DNA from: an uncultured Lentisphaeria bacterium
Lineage (GTDB): Bacteria; Verrucomicrobiota; Lentisphaeria; Victivallales; UBA1829
Length of the DNA: 64,000 nucleotides
Reading direction: 5' to 3'
NCBI GenBank assembly: GCA_905197955.1
Contig: CAJKAR010000026.1
Coordinates: 8,483 to 72,482, forward strand
Shown here: positions 9,195 through 17,840 of the stretch, in pieces
How positions within the stretch are numbered: position 1 is the stretch's first letter
Layout of the letters: each line of letters begins with the position of its first letter
Translations under genes and position numbers: made by a program
The notes under the pieces: generated by a model
The model's input: only the letters and a program-made list of their open reading frames with translations
The model's database searches: none
Told to the model about the DNA's origin: nothing

Positions 9195-10315
9195 TCAGAA
9201 CCTCCTTTACTTTTATATTGATTGATTTCATTTTGAATGGAAAATTCATATTCTTCACAGTACTCCATTGCAAGGGGACGCGGCGGTTTGCCGTGAATAA
9301 TCCTCACAGTTTCCCGGACGAAATCCAGAATGACCCGGAGAAGATTCATTCCAATGAAACAGACAGGCCAGTCCGTCTGATAGGTCAGGGGAAAATTTGC
9401 ATGCGAAATGATCCGGATTTTGCGGGGAGCCTCTTCCCCAAAACGTTCCCGCAAGGCGGACTGAATATGCGGAAGGAAGTTGTCGTCGCCCACTAGAAGA
9501 GTATCCGGATATTCGGTTCTGTCAGCAGAAAACATAAGTCTGGCAATGTTTCCGGCATACGTCGGATGATAAAGGGAACAAAGTTCCAGGCAATGCTCCT
9601 GACGGCATGTCAAACCAAACTCAGCACAATAACCGTGAAAGAGTTTCTCCCAACTGGGATCCGGCAACCATGAAGGATGAAAAACCGCAACATTTTGCGC
9701 ATTCCGGAGGGCGGCAGTTTTCACCATTTGCTTCCAGAAACCGGACCAGTCGGCAGAAATCCGGTTCAGTCCCAGATCAATATCGCTAAGAATAAATCCC
9801 GGTATTTTTTTCTGTTTGCGAAACTCCTCGCTATCAAAAAGCAGAGTCGGGGTCGTCATCAGAATTCCGGCAATCAGACGTTCTCGAATCAGAGCTTCCA
9901 GTTCCGGAGAAATCCGCTCCCAGGATTCCCGTTCCGTGGCAATGCGGACATTGAAAAATCGAAGATCCAGTTCCAGCTCCTTCTTCAGAATCTCAACAGA
10001 TTTCAGAATGGACTGTCCCAGCATGAAACTGCCCGGCTCACCAAGTTCGGAGACCAGTGCAAAACGGCTCAGATGCGGCAAGTTAGCCGCAACGCTTGAG
10101 CCATTCCGTCCATTAGTTACAATAAGTCCCTGATCAATCAGGATCTGAAATGCTTTCTGCACCGTTCCTACCGCGGCATGAAAATGTTTTTCAAACCAGA
10201 CGCGCGGCGGAAGTTGCTCCATCGGCTTCCATTCGCCCGCCCAGATTTTTTCCCGAACATATGACAGAATCTCCTTCTGTCGGATCGGTGTTCTGTATAT
10301 TTGTTTTTGCCGCAT
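9191..10315 (-). CDS. GntR-family regulator with LacI-type sensor domain
   Basis: 374 residues. Residues 1-80 form a winged helix: 'RQKEILSYVREKIWAGEWKP', 'LPPRVWFEKHF', 'AVGTVQKAFQILIDQGLIVT'. From ~85 to the end is a periplasmic-binding-protein-like sensor as in LacI/GalR proteins, expected to bind a sugar. It heads the operon of pseudopilin, CBM96-like protein and GH39-like enzyme and is itself served by a strong promoter (10342-10370). It is likely both auto- and operon-regulating; the operator is not obvious. Confidence 0.85.
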   Translation of the reverse strand: MRQKQIYRTPIRQKEILSYVREKIWAGEWKPMEQLPPRVWFEKHFHAAVGTVQKAFQILIDQGLIVTNGRNGSSVAANLPHLSRFALVSELGEPGSFMLGQSILKSVEILKKELELDLRFFNVRIATERESWERISPELEALIRERLIAGILMTTPTLLFDSEEFRKQKKIPGFILSDIDLGLNRISADWSGFWKQMVKTAALRNAQNVAVFHPSWLPDPSWEKLFHGYCAEFGLTCRQEHCLELCSLYHPTYAGNIARLMFSADRTEYPDTLLVGDDNFLPHIQSALRERFGEEAPRKIRIISHANFPLTYQTDWPVCFIGMNLLRVILDFVRETVRIIHGKPPRPLAMEYCEEYEFSIQNEINQYKSKGGSE

Positions 10316-10341
10316 GAAAACACCATTTTTATTTCATTTTA

Positions 10342-10370
10342 ATTATACTATAAAATGCAGTAAAAGTCAA
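10342..10370 (-). promoter_or_regulatory. sigma70-type promoter for the GntR/pseudopilin/GH39-like operon
   Basis: On the minus strand TTGACT (10365-10370), a 17-base spacer and a consensus TATAAT (10342-10347). The start codon at 10315 is about 26 bases beyond the -10 box. Confidence 0.7.
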
Positions 10371-10399
10371 GAGAGGGAATCGGGAAAAAATCACTTTCG

Positions 10400-10690
10400 G
10401 TGCTGAGTAATGGGATTTTGAACGGACCTTGTCTTCTCGTCAAAATTCCATTTTTTACCTTGAAACAGGCAGTAAACTCCACACAGGACAGAATGGTCAG
10501 AGTATTTTTCAAAACAGGCAGAAAATCAGTTTTTTCCGCTCACATACAGGGGTTACCTGGTTATGAAATATTTTTGTATCCCATTAAGCCTAAAACTGCG
10601 TACGAAATCATCCGGAGACAGATTGCGCAGTTTGCGATGAGAACGCATAGACTTGTAAAAGTTCACACTATAAGAATCCAATCAGAGAAT
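10400..10690 (-). repeat. dispersed repeat copy B with decayed IS3 OrfB 3' end
   Basis: Aligns with 3481-3770: 'GTCAAAATTCCATTTTTTAC', 'TTTTTCAAAACAGGCAGAAA', then 'TTTGTATCCCATTAAGCC' and 'CAGTTTGCGATGAGAACGCAT'. The last two encode the transposase tail (RSHRKL..LSPDD...LNGIQK) on the minus strand. It is more diverged than copy A and carries no usable reading frame. Confidence 0.65.
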
Positions 10691-10693
10691 TTT

Positions 10694-11042
10694 TCAAGAC
10701 AATGAAGTAGCCCATCTTGAAGAATTCAAAAAATTTATCATTTTGAGGAGAAGAGAAGATTTCTTAAAAGCCTCAACATGGTCGGCAATTTTTTGATTTT
10801 CTGCCGACCAGTCTTTTGGTCGTCTTTTTCGTTTCTGGGGTAAATTTGAGCTCAAATCGCGTATTCCGAAAGCGGAGAATCTCCACTTTTCTCTTATGAA
10901 GGAGTGTTTCAGCACCTCTTCCGATAAATTCTCCGGGATAGTGAAAGACCGGTCTTTTACTATCCCGGAGAGTATTTTTGGAAGGAAACATACGTCGAAA
11001 AACCGACCTTTGATCGTCAATTTTTCTCTGCACTACATTCAT
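10694..11042 (-). pseudogene. possible IS3 OrfA remnant or unknown broken ORF
   Basis: Two overlapping minus-strand frames (10694-11020 and 10773-11042) carry basic, helix-rich sequence such as 'KRKRRPKDWSAENQKIADHV', loosely like the 'RRNWT.EEK' start of IS3 OrfA proteins. Its position just upstream of a decayed OrfB end would fit an internally deleted IS copy. A 40-base palindrome (10931-10970) lies inside. The family call is weak. Confidence 0.25.
10931..10970. repeat. 40-base near-perfect palindrome
   Basis: The arms CTCCGGGATAGT and ACTATCCCGGAG are exactly complementary, and the centre AAAGACCGGTCTTT is itself palindromic. Only one G/T pair breaks full symmetry. A transcript would fold into a ~20-bp hairpin; TATTTTTG follows on the plus strand, so a rho-independent terminator is one reading. 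No plus-strand gene ends here. Confidence 0.7.
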
Positions 11043-11152
11043 TTTGTAATCTTTTACTAAAGTAACATACTGGTAATCAAGGAATCATACTTGCAAAGGA
11101 CATGTATTCGAAAAATCAAGAGGTCGGTTACCTTATTCGCCCAATTCATAAC

Positions 11153-11337
11153 AAAATTCTCTTCGGCTCAGAGAATTTTTCGAGTTTAGCGAAATTCGTT
11201 TTTTCAAAACAAACGACCTTTACTCAAAAACGGAACAAATCTTTACACGGAAAGATCTTACATCGTTTTTACAGAGCTTACTTCGTCCTTCGGATGTTCC
11301 GCCGCTTCTGGATCGTCTTTTCCAGAAAGCCGATCCA
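11153..11337. other. cluster of short inverted repeats in gene-free DNA
   Basis: Stem-loops in order: AAAATTCTCT/AGAGAATTTT (11153-11179), TTTCG/CGAAA (11178-11194), ATCTTT/AAAGAT (11239-11256) and TGGATCG/CGATCCA (11309-11337). A further one, GTCGGCA/TGCCGAC, lies at 10781-10808. 10316-11529 holds no convincing intact gene, only IS debris and these structures. A structured RNA or decayed mobile DNA could both give this pattern. Confidence 0.4.
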
Positions 11338-11529
11338 CTAGTATCGCTCACTTCTCATCCATCATTCAAATATTTTTGATTTGCACTCAGAATTTTCCAT
11401 GCTATTTTACTCTTATTGACATGGAAGAAAGTGTCTCCTGTTTTTACTGAAAAATAGAACCATTTATTTCCACATATGACACGTCTCAAAATAGAGGCCA
11501 TCATTTCAATGATGATCAAGGGAGATATT

Positions 11530-12129
11530 ATGATTATAAAAAGCAAATCTACGAATTTATATACAGAATTAATATGGAATACTAAAGAATTTAACAATAT
11601 AAAAAACAGAAAAATAACATTATGTTCCTCTATTTGGAACAATTTTATAAATAACAAATATTCATACATAAAAATATTATATTTTAAGCATTATAATTTT
11701 TTCTATTGTAGCAAACGTATTGCGAGTTATAAAAAAATTCTAAAAAGTGATTCCTTACCATCTGTTATTAAAAATGCATCAAAAATGTCAGATGAAGTTA
11801 ATATTATTTCAACGGATGAGTATGATGTCTATGCGATAGAAGCCATTGTTTTGGCTACGGAGAAATCTTTTAAAGAGACTTGTTCTTTGTTGCATGATTC
11901 TAAAAATACATGTTTTGTTATTCTCGGGAATACTGAAGAATTTATAACAAGCAAACATTGGACATATATATATAATATTATATCAAATTTAAATCATTCT
12001 CAATATTTACCTGATTCTATTTTGCAGAATTTATTGGGTTACATAAATACAACAGAGGCTTTAGTGCGAACTTATGGTTTTTTTGATGATGTCGAAATAG
12101 GTTTTTCCATATTTCTAAGAAGCAAATAA
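11530..12129 (+). CDS. AT-rich hypothetical protein in IS-remnant island
   Basis: 199 residues from the ATG at 11530, which has GGGAGA just upstream; an in-frame ATG at 11476 lacks this. Base composition is far more AT-rich than the neighbours, with many AAA, ATA and TTT codons, which suggests recent transfer. The protein is soluble-looking: 'DEVNIISTDEYDVYAIEAIV', 'NTCFVILGNTEEFITSKHW', 'YGFFDDVEIGFSIFLRSK'. No signal peptide, membrane helix or known motif is seen. It lies between dispersed repeat copies B and C. I do not recognise the family. Confidence 0.6.
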   Translation: MIIKSKSTNLYTELIWNTKEFNNIKNRKITLCSSIWNNFINNKYSYIKILYFKHYNFFYCSKRIASYKKILKSDSLPSVIKNASKMSDEVNIISTDEYDVYAIEAIVLATEKSFKETCSLLHDSKNTCFVILGNTEEFITSKHWTYIYNIISNLNHSQYLPDSILQNLLGYINTTEALVRTYGFFDDVEIGFSIFLRSK

Positions 12130-12150
12130 AAAATAACGTCCGGAAAATGC

Positions 12151-12290
12151 AGTGTATACAGTATTTTGAACTGACCTTCCAATTCCGTCAAAATTCCGTT
12201 TTTTATTTTTCCTCGAAAACGAATAGTCAGAGTGTTTTTCAAAACAGACAAAAAATCAGTTTTTCTGCTCACGTCCGAAGACGACTGGAT
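12151..12290 (-). repeat. dispersed repeat copy C (IS3-type end only)
   Basis: Begins 'AGTGTATACAGTATTTTGAA' and continues 'GTCAAAATTCCGTTTTTTAT' and 'TTTTTCAAAACAGACAAAAA', matching copy A from its first base. Similarity is lost near 12290, before any transposase codons. It starts 22 bases after the AT-rich gene. Confidence 0.65.
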
Positions 12291-12338
12291 TGCAGCGCAT
12301 CTTCATATTCCGTGATCTCCGTGAAAAAACCGATCCGT

Positions 12339-13739
12339 TCAGGGAACATCATAATAGGGTTCGAACAATTTTACCGTCCCGTTCCGGAAGAAGTCACATA
12401 ACGCCGGATCCGGTCCGTAGAGATTCCCGGCAGCATACGCCAACGCACGGCAGCCGCCGCAACACTGGAAACGGAATTCACAAGAGACACATTCGCTGTC
12501 CGCACGATGGAACATCTCCTCCGGCGTGATCGAGATGAAGTCAAAAAAACGGCTCTTCGAACTCAATACCTCAACCAGCGGGACATCGCGGAGATTCGGC
12601 ATCTCCTTATCCAATCCGCAATTCGACAACGGCATGCAGGGCATCAGCGTTCCATCCGGCAGCAGGTACGGGTGGTGGCGCATGCACCCGCAGACCGGTA
12701 GTTTCAGGGACGTTTCCGATGCCTTTCTCAGCAAAACCGGTGCAGAGGCTTTTCCACTCTGCGGGTCGTAAATATAACGATGATCAATCTGCAACTGAAA
12801 CGGGCGCCCAAGCGATTGAAAACGCTCCAGCAACTTCAAATATCCTCGGTTAAGTGCCTCCCGGGAAACAATGCCGTGGGCAGCAGCGTATTCCCGCCAC
12901 GCTTTGGAATCCGAAACTTCAGCAACCTTCCATTTCCGGATCCCTAATTCCATCAACAATTCACATGTTGCAGACAGGGAATCAAGATTATCTCTATATA
13001 CAACGCTCTCAATTTCAACTGGATAACCGCGTTTTACCAATCGCCGGATCGCGTCTGCCACGGGACGCTCCACCCCTTCACGCCCCCGCAGCCAGTCGTG
13101 ATGTCCCACCCCGTCGAAACTCAGGGAAAACGTGATCTTGCGCCCTTCGAGTTTCTCAAATTCATCCAGCCAGCGATCCGTCACCAGCAGACCATTCGTG
13201 TAAATCGACCGAACCGCAATCCGCCGCTCCTTCAATGCCGCATAAAAATCCTGCCAATCCGCCCGAACCAGCGGCTCGCCGCCGGTCAGCATCACGGAAT
13301 AAATATTGGCGTCCACCATCTGATCCATGATTCTGACACATTCCGAGAGCGGGAGTTCGCCATAAAGAGCATCCGGAGCTTCAACGTAACAGTGGCGACA
13401 TTTCATGTTGCAACGACCGGTAATCGACCAGCAGATGGAGTCTGTACAGTTGCAGGGCGCGGATTTGATCCGCTGTTCCGGACGCGGTTCGATGAAGCGC
13501 TCCGTCAGGGTCCCGTAATGATTCCGGATCAGAGCCTCAAAAACGCGGCGGTAAGTCGGAAGCATGATCGGAGAATCCAGCGGGATGCCGTTCCACGCCA
13601 GCTCCAGCGCGTCCGCTGCCGGGCCGGTCAGAGGGACCCGTCTGCCGCTGCGGGAATCGACAAGAGCATATTTGACATCTTCCCAGCCGCGCAGCAGGAA
13701 ATCCGGAAAAAGTTGAAAATATTGTGTTTTCTGATCCAT
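12339..13739 (-). CDS. radical SAM/SPASM RiPP maturase
   Basis: 466 residues. The radical SAM cluster motif 'CNMKCRHCYVEAP' lies at ~110-120, followed by 'SVMLTGGEPLVRADW' (GGE motif). The C-terminal SPASM region holds Cys residues in 'LPVCGCMRHHPYLLPDGTLM', 'PCMPLSNCG' and 'CVSCEFRFQCCGGCRALAY' (~416-432), enough for two auxiliary Fe-S clusters. An N-terminal ~95-residue part may be a leader-binding domain. Good Shine-Dalgarno (AGGAG). A small candidate precursor gene lies 133 bp upstream on the same strand. Expected role: a radical modification (thioether, C-C crosslink or epimerisation) of a ribosomal peptide in the cytoplasm. The exact chemistry is not readable. Confidence 0.85.
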   Translation of the reverse strand: MDQKTQYFQLFPDFLLRGWEDVKYALVDSRSGRRVPLTGPAADALELAWNGIPLDSPIMLPTYRRVFEALIRNHYGTLTERFIEPRPEQRIKSAPCNCTDSICWSITGRCNMKCRHCYVEAPDALYGELPLSECVRIMDQMVDANIYSVMLTGGEPLVRADWQDFYAALKERRIAVRSIYTNGLLVTDRWLDEFEKLEGRKITFSLSFDGVGHHDWLRGREGVERPVADAIRRLVKRGYPVEIESVVYRDNLDSLSATCELLMELGIRKWKVAEVSDSKAWREYAAAHGIVSREALNRGYLKLLERFQSLGRPFQLQIDHRYIYDPQSGKASAPVLLRKASETSLKLPVCGCMRHHPYLLPDGTLMPCMPLSNCGLDKEMPNLRDVPLVEVLSSKSRFFDFISITPEEMFHRADSECVSCEFRFQCCGGCRALAYAAGNLYGPDPALCDFFRNGTVKLFEPYYDVP

Positions 13740-13763
13740 ATTGTTCTCCTGATAGAAAAAAGA

Positions 13764-13795
13764 ATACCCGCTACCGTCGAAAGATACCCGCTACC
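13764..13795. repeat. 12-bp direct repeat upstream of the maturase
   Basis: ATACCCGCTACC occurs at 13764-13775 and 13784-13795, start-to-start distance 20 bp (about two helical turns), 25-56 bp upstream of the maturase ATG. It could be a regulator binding site or a duplicated piece of a small ORF. Confidence 0.45.
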
Positions 13796-13839
13796 ACAGC
13801 AACAACCTTCACCATCTCCGGCTTTGCGGCCTTAAACAT
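13771..13839 (-). CDS. possible 22-residue ORF
   Basis: ATG at 13837-13839 to TAG at 13771-13773 encodes MFKAAKPEMVKVVAVVAGIF plus RR. It lies between precursor and maturase, with AGGGAG directly against the ATG, which is poor spacing. It overlaps the 12-bp direct repeat. May be chance. Confidence 0.2.
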   Translation of the reverse strand: MFKAAKPEMVKVVAVVAGIFRR

Positions 13840-13872
13840 CTCCCTGTTCCACAGCCATAGCCTTGTCGTTCA

Positions 13873-14097
13873 TCAGCGTTTCATAGAAATTTTCGCCACA
13901 CTCCTTACTCTTAAGGCTACTCCTGCAGGTTTGCTCTCTGTAAAAAAGCAGACAATGTCCGCAGGCATTTCGCCATCCCCGGCAGCCTGAAGCAGATCAA
14001 GGGTTTCCGAATCAAGTTCCTTCATTTCCGGCAACTCCGGCATTTCCGGAACTTCCTCCCGAAAAACTTCGGCTACTTTTTGATCGAAAAACTCCAT
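13873..14097 (-). CDS. candidate RiPP precursor peptide
   Basis: 74 residues, GAAGGA before the ATG. The N-terminus 'MEFFDQKVAEVFREEVPEMP' matches the 34-residue peptide at 20979 (M..FD.KV...F.E..PE.P). The following 'ELDSETLDLLQAAGDG' resembles the double-glycine leader end of the Nif11-like peptide at 21181 ('ELEADDLNKVNAAGG'). If cleavage occurs after AAGD or AAG, the core is about 30 residues, contains one Cys ('DIVCFFTESKPAG') and is basic at its end. It is directly upstream of the radical SAM/SPASM enzyme and shares an upstream DNA element with the second locus. The precursor role is inferred from these three facts. Confidence 0.65.
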   Translation of the reverse strand: MEFFDQKVAEVFREEVPEMPELPEMKELDSETLDLLQAAGDGEMPADIVCFFTESKPAGVALRVRSVAKISMKR

Positions 14098-14130
14098 TGT
14101 ATTCCTTCATCCATCTCCTTTACCCCGTAA

Positions 14131-14157
14131 GCGTTTCAGAAAGGAAAAAGTTGCATT
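14131..14157 (-). promoter_or_regulatory. upstream element shared with the second precursor locus
   Basis: On the minus strand 'CAATGCAACTTTTTCC', then TTTCTGAAACGC. The plus-strand DNA before the 20979 peptide reads 'TAATGCAACTTTTTTC', then TTCCAGGAACGC. Both have a T-run just before. The AATGCAAC block lies ~59 bp before the start codon here and ~69 bp there. Confidence 0.55.
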
Positions 14158-14258
14158 GAATTTCAAAAAATTTCTCGATTTTCCGAAAAATTCCTCCACT
14201 CAGTCAGGGATTCCATCCGTTTCTTCCCCATTCGGAACACTTTGCTCTTGGCGTTGTT

Positions 14259-14492
14259 CTAGGAAAGTTCCAGAATCCCTGCGGGCTCCAGGCTAGACAG
14301 CCCGGAGATTTTGATCGGCAGATACGCCTCGATATTCTCCTGAGGAAACCGTTTCAGCTCCTGGCGATCCGCCGCAAAACGGGTTCCACTCGGATCCGCC
14401 GAGACCGCCAGTGATTGCCCGCAGAATGCGAGAAGGCGGCTTTCCGGATCGGCGGAGAACTCCTCCTCCGGTTCCACGAAAGATCGAACCAT
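14259..14492 (-). CDS. orphan ORF, possibly a 3' gene fragment
   Basis: 77 residues, for example 'SRLLAFCGQSLAVSADPSG' and 'YLPIKISGLSSLEPAGILEL'. Codon use looks like the neighbours, so it may be a true coding remnant, such as the C-terminus of a lost secreted protein. There is no clear Shine-Dalgarno. The rest of 14098-14523 holds only the upstream element above. Confidence 0.3.
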   Translation of the reverse strand: MVRSFVEPEEEFSADPESRLLAFCGQSLAVSADPSGTRFAADRQELKRFPQENIEAYLPIKISGLSSLEPAGILELS

Positions 14493-14523
14493 TTCCGTCA
14501 GCGGCTGTCACGGAAGGCCTGAT

Positions 14524-17500
14524 CTATTCGGCAAGTTCAAAATACAGGCTCGGACCGTGTTTAAGGGCTGCCGTCTGAATTGAGAATGAAATTCCTTCAG
14601 CGGTTTTTACAACAGGGAGCTGTTCGATTCTTGTACCGTCAGGGGCAAGGGCGTAAAGTGCCATTTTTTCCGAATGTTTTGTCTTGATCTCCAGTTCAAA
14701 TGCGCCGGTTTCGACCAGAATAGGCGTTTTCCCGTGATCCAGACAGACCCGCTGATCCTCCTCTTCAAACACCATTCCGGAATTGAGTGCGTTTGTAACG
14801 ACAAACAGCAGAAGGCGCTTCGCGTCGCAGATACTCCTGTCTCCATCAATGGATGCCAGAGCGAGACATCCTCTCCGATTCATGCTCCTGACTCGGAAAT
14901 TCCGGAGATCAACCTGACTTCCCGCTTCCGCGCAAAGCCCCTGGAAGCGGTCCGTTTCGATCGTCATCCGGTTTTCCCGTGCGTTCAGGACAAGCTCTCC
15001 AGTCGCACTGACGAAAGAATCTTTCAGAGCATTGGTCCTGTTATCTACGGGGAGCAGACCGCGCGATTTCAGGTTCCGCAGGATCCGATCCATGTCAAAG
15101 ACGCTGTCCCGGGATTTGACGATATCCGCATCTGCGCGCCGGACGGCCATTGCGGAGACTCCGAGACGAGGCAGAATCACTTCGTTCTTTTCCGGCCTCC
15201 GGTGCGTCAGATCGGCGGAACACTCCCCGACCAGCCCCATGCGAAGCTGTGACGTACTGAGGGATTCCGTCAGTTGATTGCTTTGAATGATCTCTTTCGG
15301 ATCCATTGCGATTCTGGTACGGAAAGGTGCAGTTCTGACATCTCCGCGGCGGTAGAGCAGAGCGATCATCAGTTCCGTTGCACGGCGGACAGGATCAAAG
15401 CGAATCTCAAAATCCACGATTTTTCCGCTGAAATTCCGTGTGGGCGCCATGGCGAACGCTGTAACGCCATCGAACCCGTTCAATGCTGCATATCCACCAA
15501 GGATGAACCCGTGTTCATAGCGATACTTGTTCCAGAAACAGTGCCCGTGTTCTGAAACCAGAAATGGTTTGCCGTAAAGCCGTGTCGCCAGATAGCTGCA
15601 TATGGTATTTGCGGCAGTGCCGATGGAACTGGTCTGGTTGACTCGCGATCCTTTTGCGAGCGGTCCGCCGGAGGGATGGTCGTGATAGCTGTTCATTGTA
15701 ACAAAGTCGAACTCCTTGCGGACCTCGGAATGACGCATTGATTTGCCCATGGCAAAGCTTGTCACGGGGCCGGCATAGCCGAGTTTGCGGAGAAAGGCCC
15801 GTTCGCGTTCATAGAGAGAGCGTTCCTGTTCCGTGATAAATTCCGCGCGGTCGCGTCCAAGCTGACCGGAAGCATCCTTGGCGAGCGGCTGGAAGGTTTT
15901 GATATCATCGAACGAGGAAAGATGAGCCGCCTCTTTCCCCCATGCCTGTTTCAAACGGTCGAAAGAATCGTATTTCCGCTTCAGAAAGGTCCGGAAGAGT
16001 CCGGCAAATCTGTCATCGGCGCGGAGAAAGACGAATTCCTGTTCATTGTTGCAGTCGATAAAGGCGATCTGGGGATCGTCGATCCACCGCATATTCGTAT
16101 ACGGATTGACATGATTCAGCACAAGTTCAGCATTTCTGCACCATGCGTCATAATCGCGCTTGTGACGGTAAATGTCCCAGTCGTGTTTTTCGGCTCCACC
16201 CCAGGGGTAGCAGCGGTCGAAGCCGATGTGCGCCACCGGCAGAGAAAGATAGATGTAGACTCCCCGCTTCTTCAGACAGTAGAGCAGATAGTCGAATTGA
16301 TCCCTCAGACGGGGCGAATATTCGAACGCTCCGAGATTTTTCCAATCAAGATCACGCATGTGCCGTGCCCAGATGCGGACGAGATTGTAACCGGCTCGGA
16401 CGATCTGATCCGCGTATTCCTCCGCGTCCTTTTTCGAGACGATTTCGGTGATTCCGGTGAAGTATTTCCCGAATTCCCTGTTCTGGTTGAACGCGAGAAA
16501 ACGAAGCGGAACACCGGGCCGTTTCTCGAATTCAAAGTGTCCGCTTTTTCCGACGATGACCCGCCCGAATTCTCCGATTTTATGTTTCGGAAAGAGAGGA
16601 CTTAGGTCCAGAGCTGTTCCCGCTTTCGGGGAGGGTTTGAACGACTGCGGCAGCGCTTTCCAGACCTCATCTGCGCGGATAATCTGTTTTTTCTGTTCGA
16701 GATACGGGTATTGTTTTTCAGAGACAGTTGCCGCAATCAGGAGCCAGAGTGTCTTGCTTTCCGGATGTTTGCGGAAGGCGATTCCGGTAAGCGCTCCGAT
16801 TGTCTCCGGGATCTTGAAGCGGGAGACATACGCCGCACCAAACCCGTCTTTCGGTGTGATGACCGCACCGACAACAGCATTTTCCACGGGGATTCCCTTC
16901 CACCAGTCTGTCAGGTCCTTTCCGTAGATGACGGGGATTTCCGCTTTTCCTTTGGTTCCGGTCAATTCAATGAATCCGGAGACCGTTCCTTTCGGATCCG
17001 ACCATGCGGAGGAGTGAAGAAGATAGAGATATTTGCCGCGAATCGGATCTGCCGGTCTGATTTCGATCCGCTCCGGAGCATCCGGCAGACGCGGACAGCG
17101 AAGAGCTGCGATCGCGTTCCCCTTGTGTTCCTTCGGATCCAGCACCCGGAACGGGACGTTGGCAAAGGTCTGGCGTTTGACGGGGAAGCTGGACGCATCC
17201 TGTGCACTTCCCTGATCGTGCCATCCACCTTTGCGGTCTCCGGCGATGCGGTCGGAGAAGTTCCAGTTTGCGCACTGCTCCAGCGGCAGGAGCACATCGC
17301 CCGCCGCGATCTTCAGATTGCGGAAGAGAATTGTTCCGCGGGAACCGACAATTCCAATTTCCAGATATCCCCGTGTAACGGTATCGGGGATGTCACAAGT
17401 GAGGGTTACGGTTTTCCAGTCTGTTTTTCCGGAGCCGAGCACGTTGCGCTTCCAGACAGTTTTTGTCCCTTTTTCTCCACCGGCCCAGAGAGCGAACCAA

Positions 17501-17811
17501 CCGCCTTCCCAGCGTTTTTCGGGAGCGGAAAGTTCCAGTTTCACGTCTGCGGTAACGGTAATGCGGCGATTTCGTATCTCCGATCCTCGTAAAGGAACGG
17601 TGGCGGTGTTGCGTGTTTTTGATGCGTTGGCGGGAACGAGGAAGCGCAGCGCATTCGATCCGTCTGCGGAGATAACAGCGGTATTGTCACGCTTTATTTT
17701 ATCCATTCCGCGCAGATCGTCCGCCGAGCGGAATTCTCTCTGGAACAAAATGTCTTCCGCGTTCAGGACAAGGGCGAGAAGAAGCAGGAAAGATGGAAGT
17801 GCCTTTTTCAT
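14524..17811 (-). CDS. secreted multi-domain clan GH-A glycosidase
   Basis: 1095 residues with signal peptide MKKALPSFLLLLALVLNA. Residues ~20-180 look like a CBM4/9-type sandwich. Residues ~183-370 are the KGGWxDQG domain found in four other proteins here. After 'HFEFEKRPGVPLRFLAFNQN' comes the barrel, with 'FIDCNNEQEFVF' (acid/base Glu ~590, NEQ rather than NEP) and 'FLVSEHGHCFWNKYRYEHGF' (nucleophile Glu ~753). The rest is beta-rich. It is last in an operon with GntR (19660) and a pseudopilin (29 bp upstream). The 61036-63945 protein is a close paralogue along most of its length. GH family number and substrate uncertain. Confidence 0.75.
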   Translation of the reverse strand: MKKALPSFLLLLALVLNAEDILFQREFRSADDLRGMDKIKRDNTAVISADGSNALRFLVPANASKTRNTATVPLRGSEIRNRRITVTADVKLELSAPEKRWEGGWFALWAGGEKGTKTVWKRNVLGSGKTDWKTVTLTCDIPDTVTRGYLEIGIVGSRGTILFRNLKIAAGDVLLPLEQCANWNFSDRIAGDRKGGWHDQGSAQDASSFPVKRQTFANVPFRVLDPKEHKGNAIAALRCPRLPDAPERIEIRPADPIRGKYLYLLHSSAWSDPKGTVSGFIELTGTKGKAEIPVIYGKDLTDWWKGIPVENAVVGAVITPKDGFGAAYVSRFKIPETIGALTGIAFRKHPESKTLWLLIAATVSEKQYPYLEQKKQIIRADEVWKALPQSFKPSPKAGTALDLSPLFPKHKIGEFGRVIVGKSGHFEFEKRPGVPLRFLAFNQNREFGKYFTGITEIVSKKDAEEYADQIVRAGYNLVRIWARHMRDLDWKNLGAFEYSPRLRDQFDYLLYCLKKRGVYIYLSLPVAHIGFDRCYPWGGAEKHDWDIYRHKRDYDAWCRNAELVLNHVNPYTNMRWIDDPQIAFIDCNNEQEFVFLRADDRFAGLFRTFLKRKYDSFDRLKQAWGKEAAHLSSFDDIKTFQPLAKDASGQLGRDRAEFITEQERSLYERERAFLRKLGYAGPVTSFAMGKSMRHSEVRKEFDFVTMNSYHDHPSGGPLAKGSRVNQTSSIGTAANTICSYLATRLYGKPFLVSEHGHCFWNKYRYEHGFILGGYAALNGFDGVTAFAMAPTRNFSGKIVDFEIRFDPVRRATELMIALLYRRGDVRTAPFRTRIAMDPKEIIQSNQLTESLSTSQLRMGLVGECSADLTHRRPEKNEVILPRLGVSAMAVRRADADIVKSRDSVFDMDRILRNLKSRGLLPVDNRTNALKDSFVSATGELVLNARENRMTIETDRFQGLCAEAGSQVDLRNFRVRSMNRRGCLALASIDGDRSICDAKRLLLFVVTNALNSGMVFEEEDQRVCLDHGKTPILVETGAFELEIKTKHSEKMALYALAPDGTRIEQLPVVKTAEGISFSIQTAALKHGPSLYFELAE

Positions 17812-17840
17812 AAGAATACTCTTTTCTTGTTAAATGGAAT

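Noticed and set aside
14131..14157. Sigma54 promoter reading of the shared RiPP upstream element
   Set aside because: GTTGCA on the opposite strand looks like a -12 element, but the GG/GC spacing is 8 rather than 10 and it faces away from the gene.
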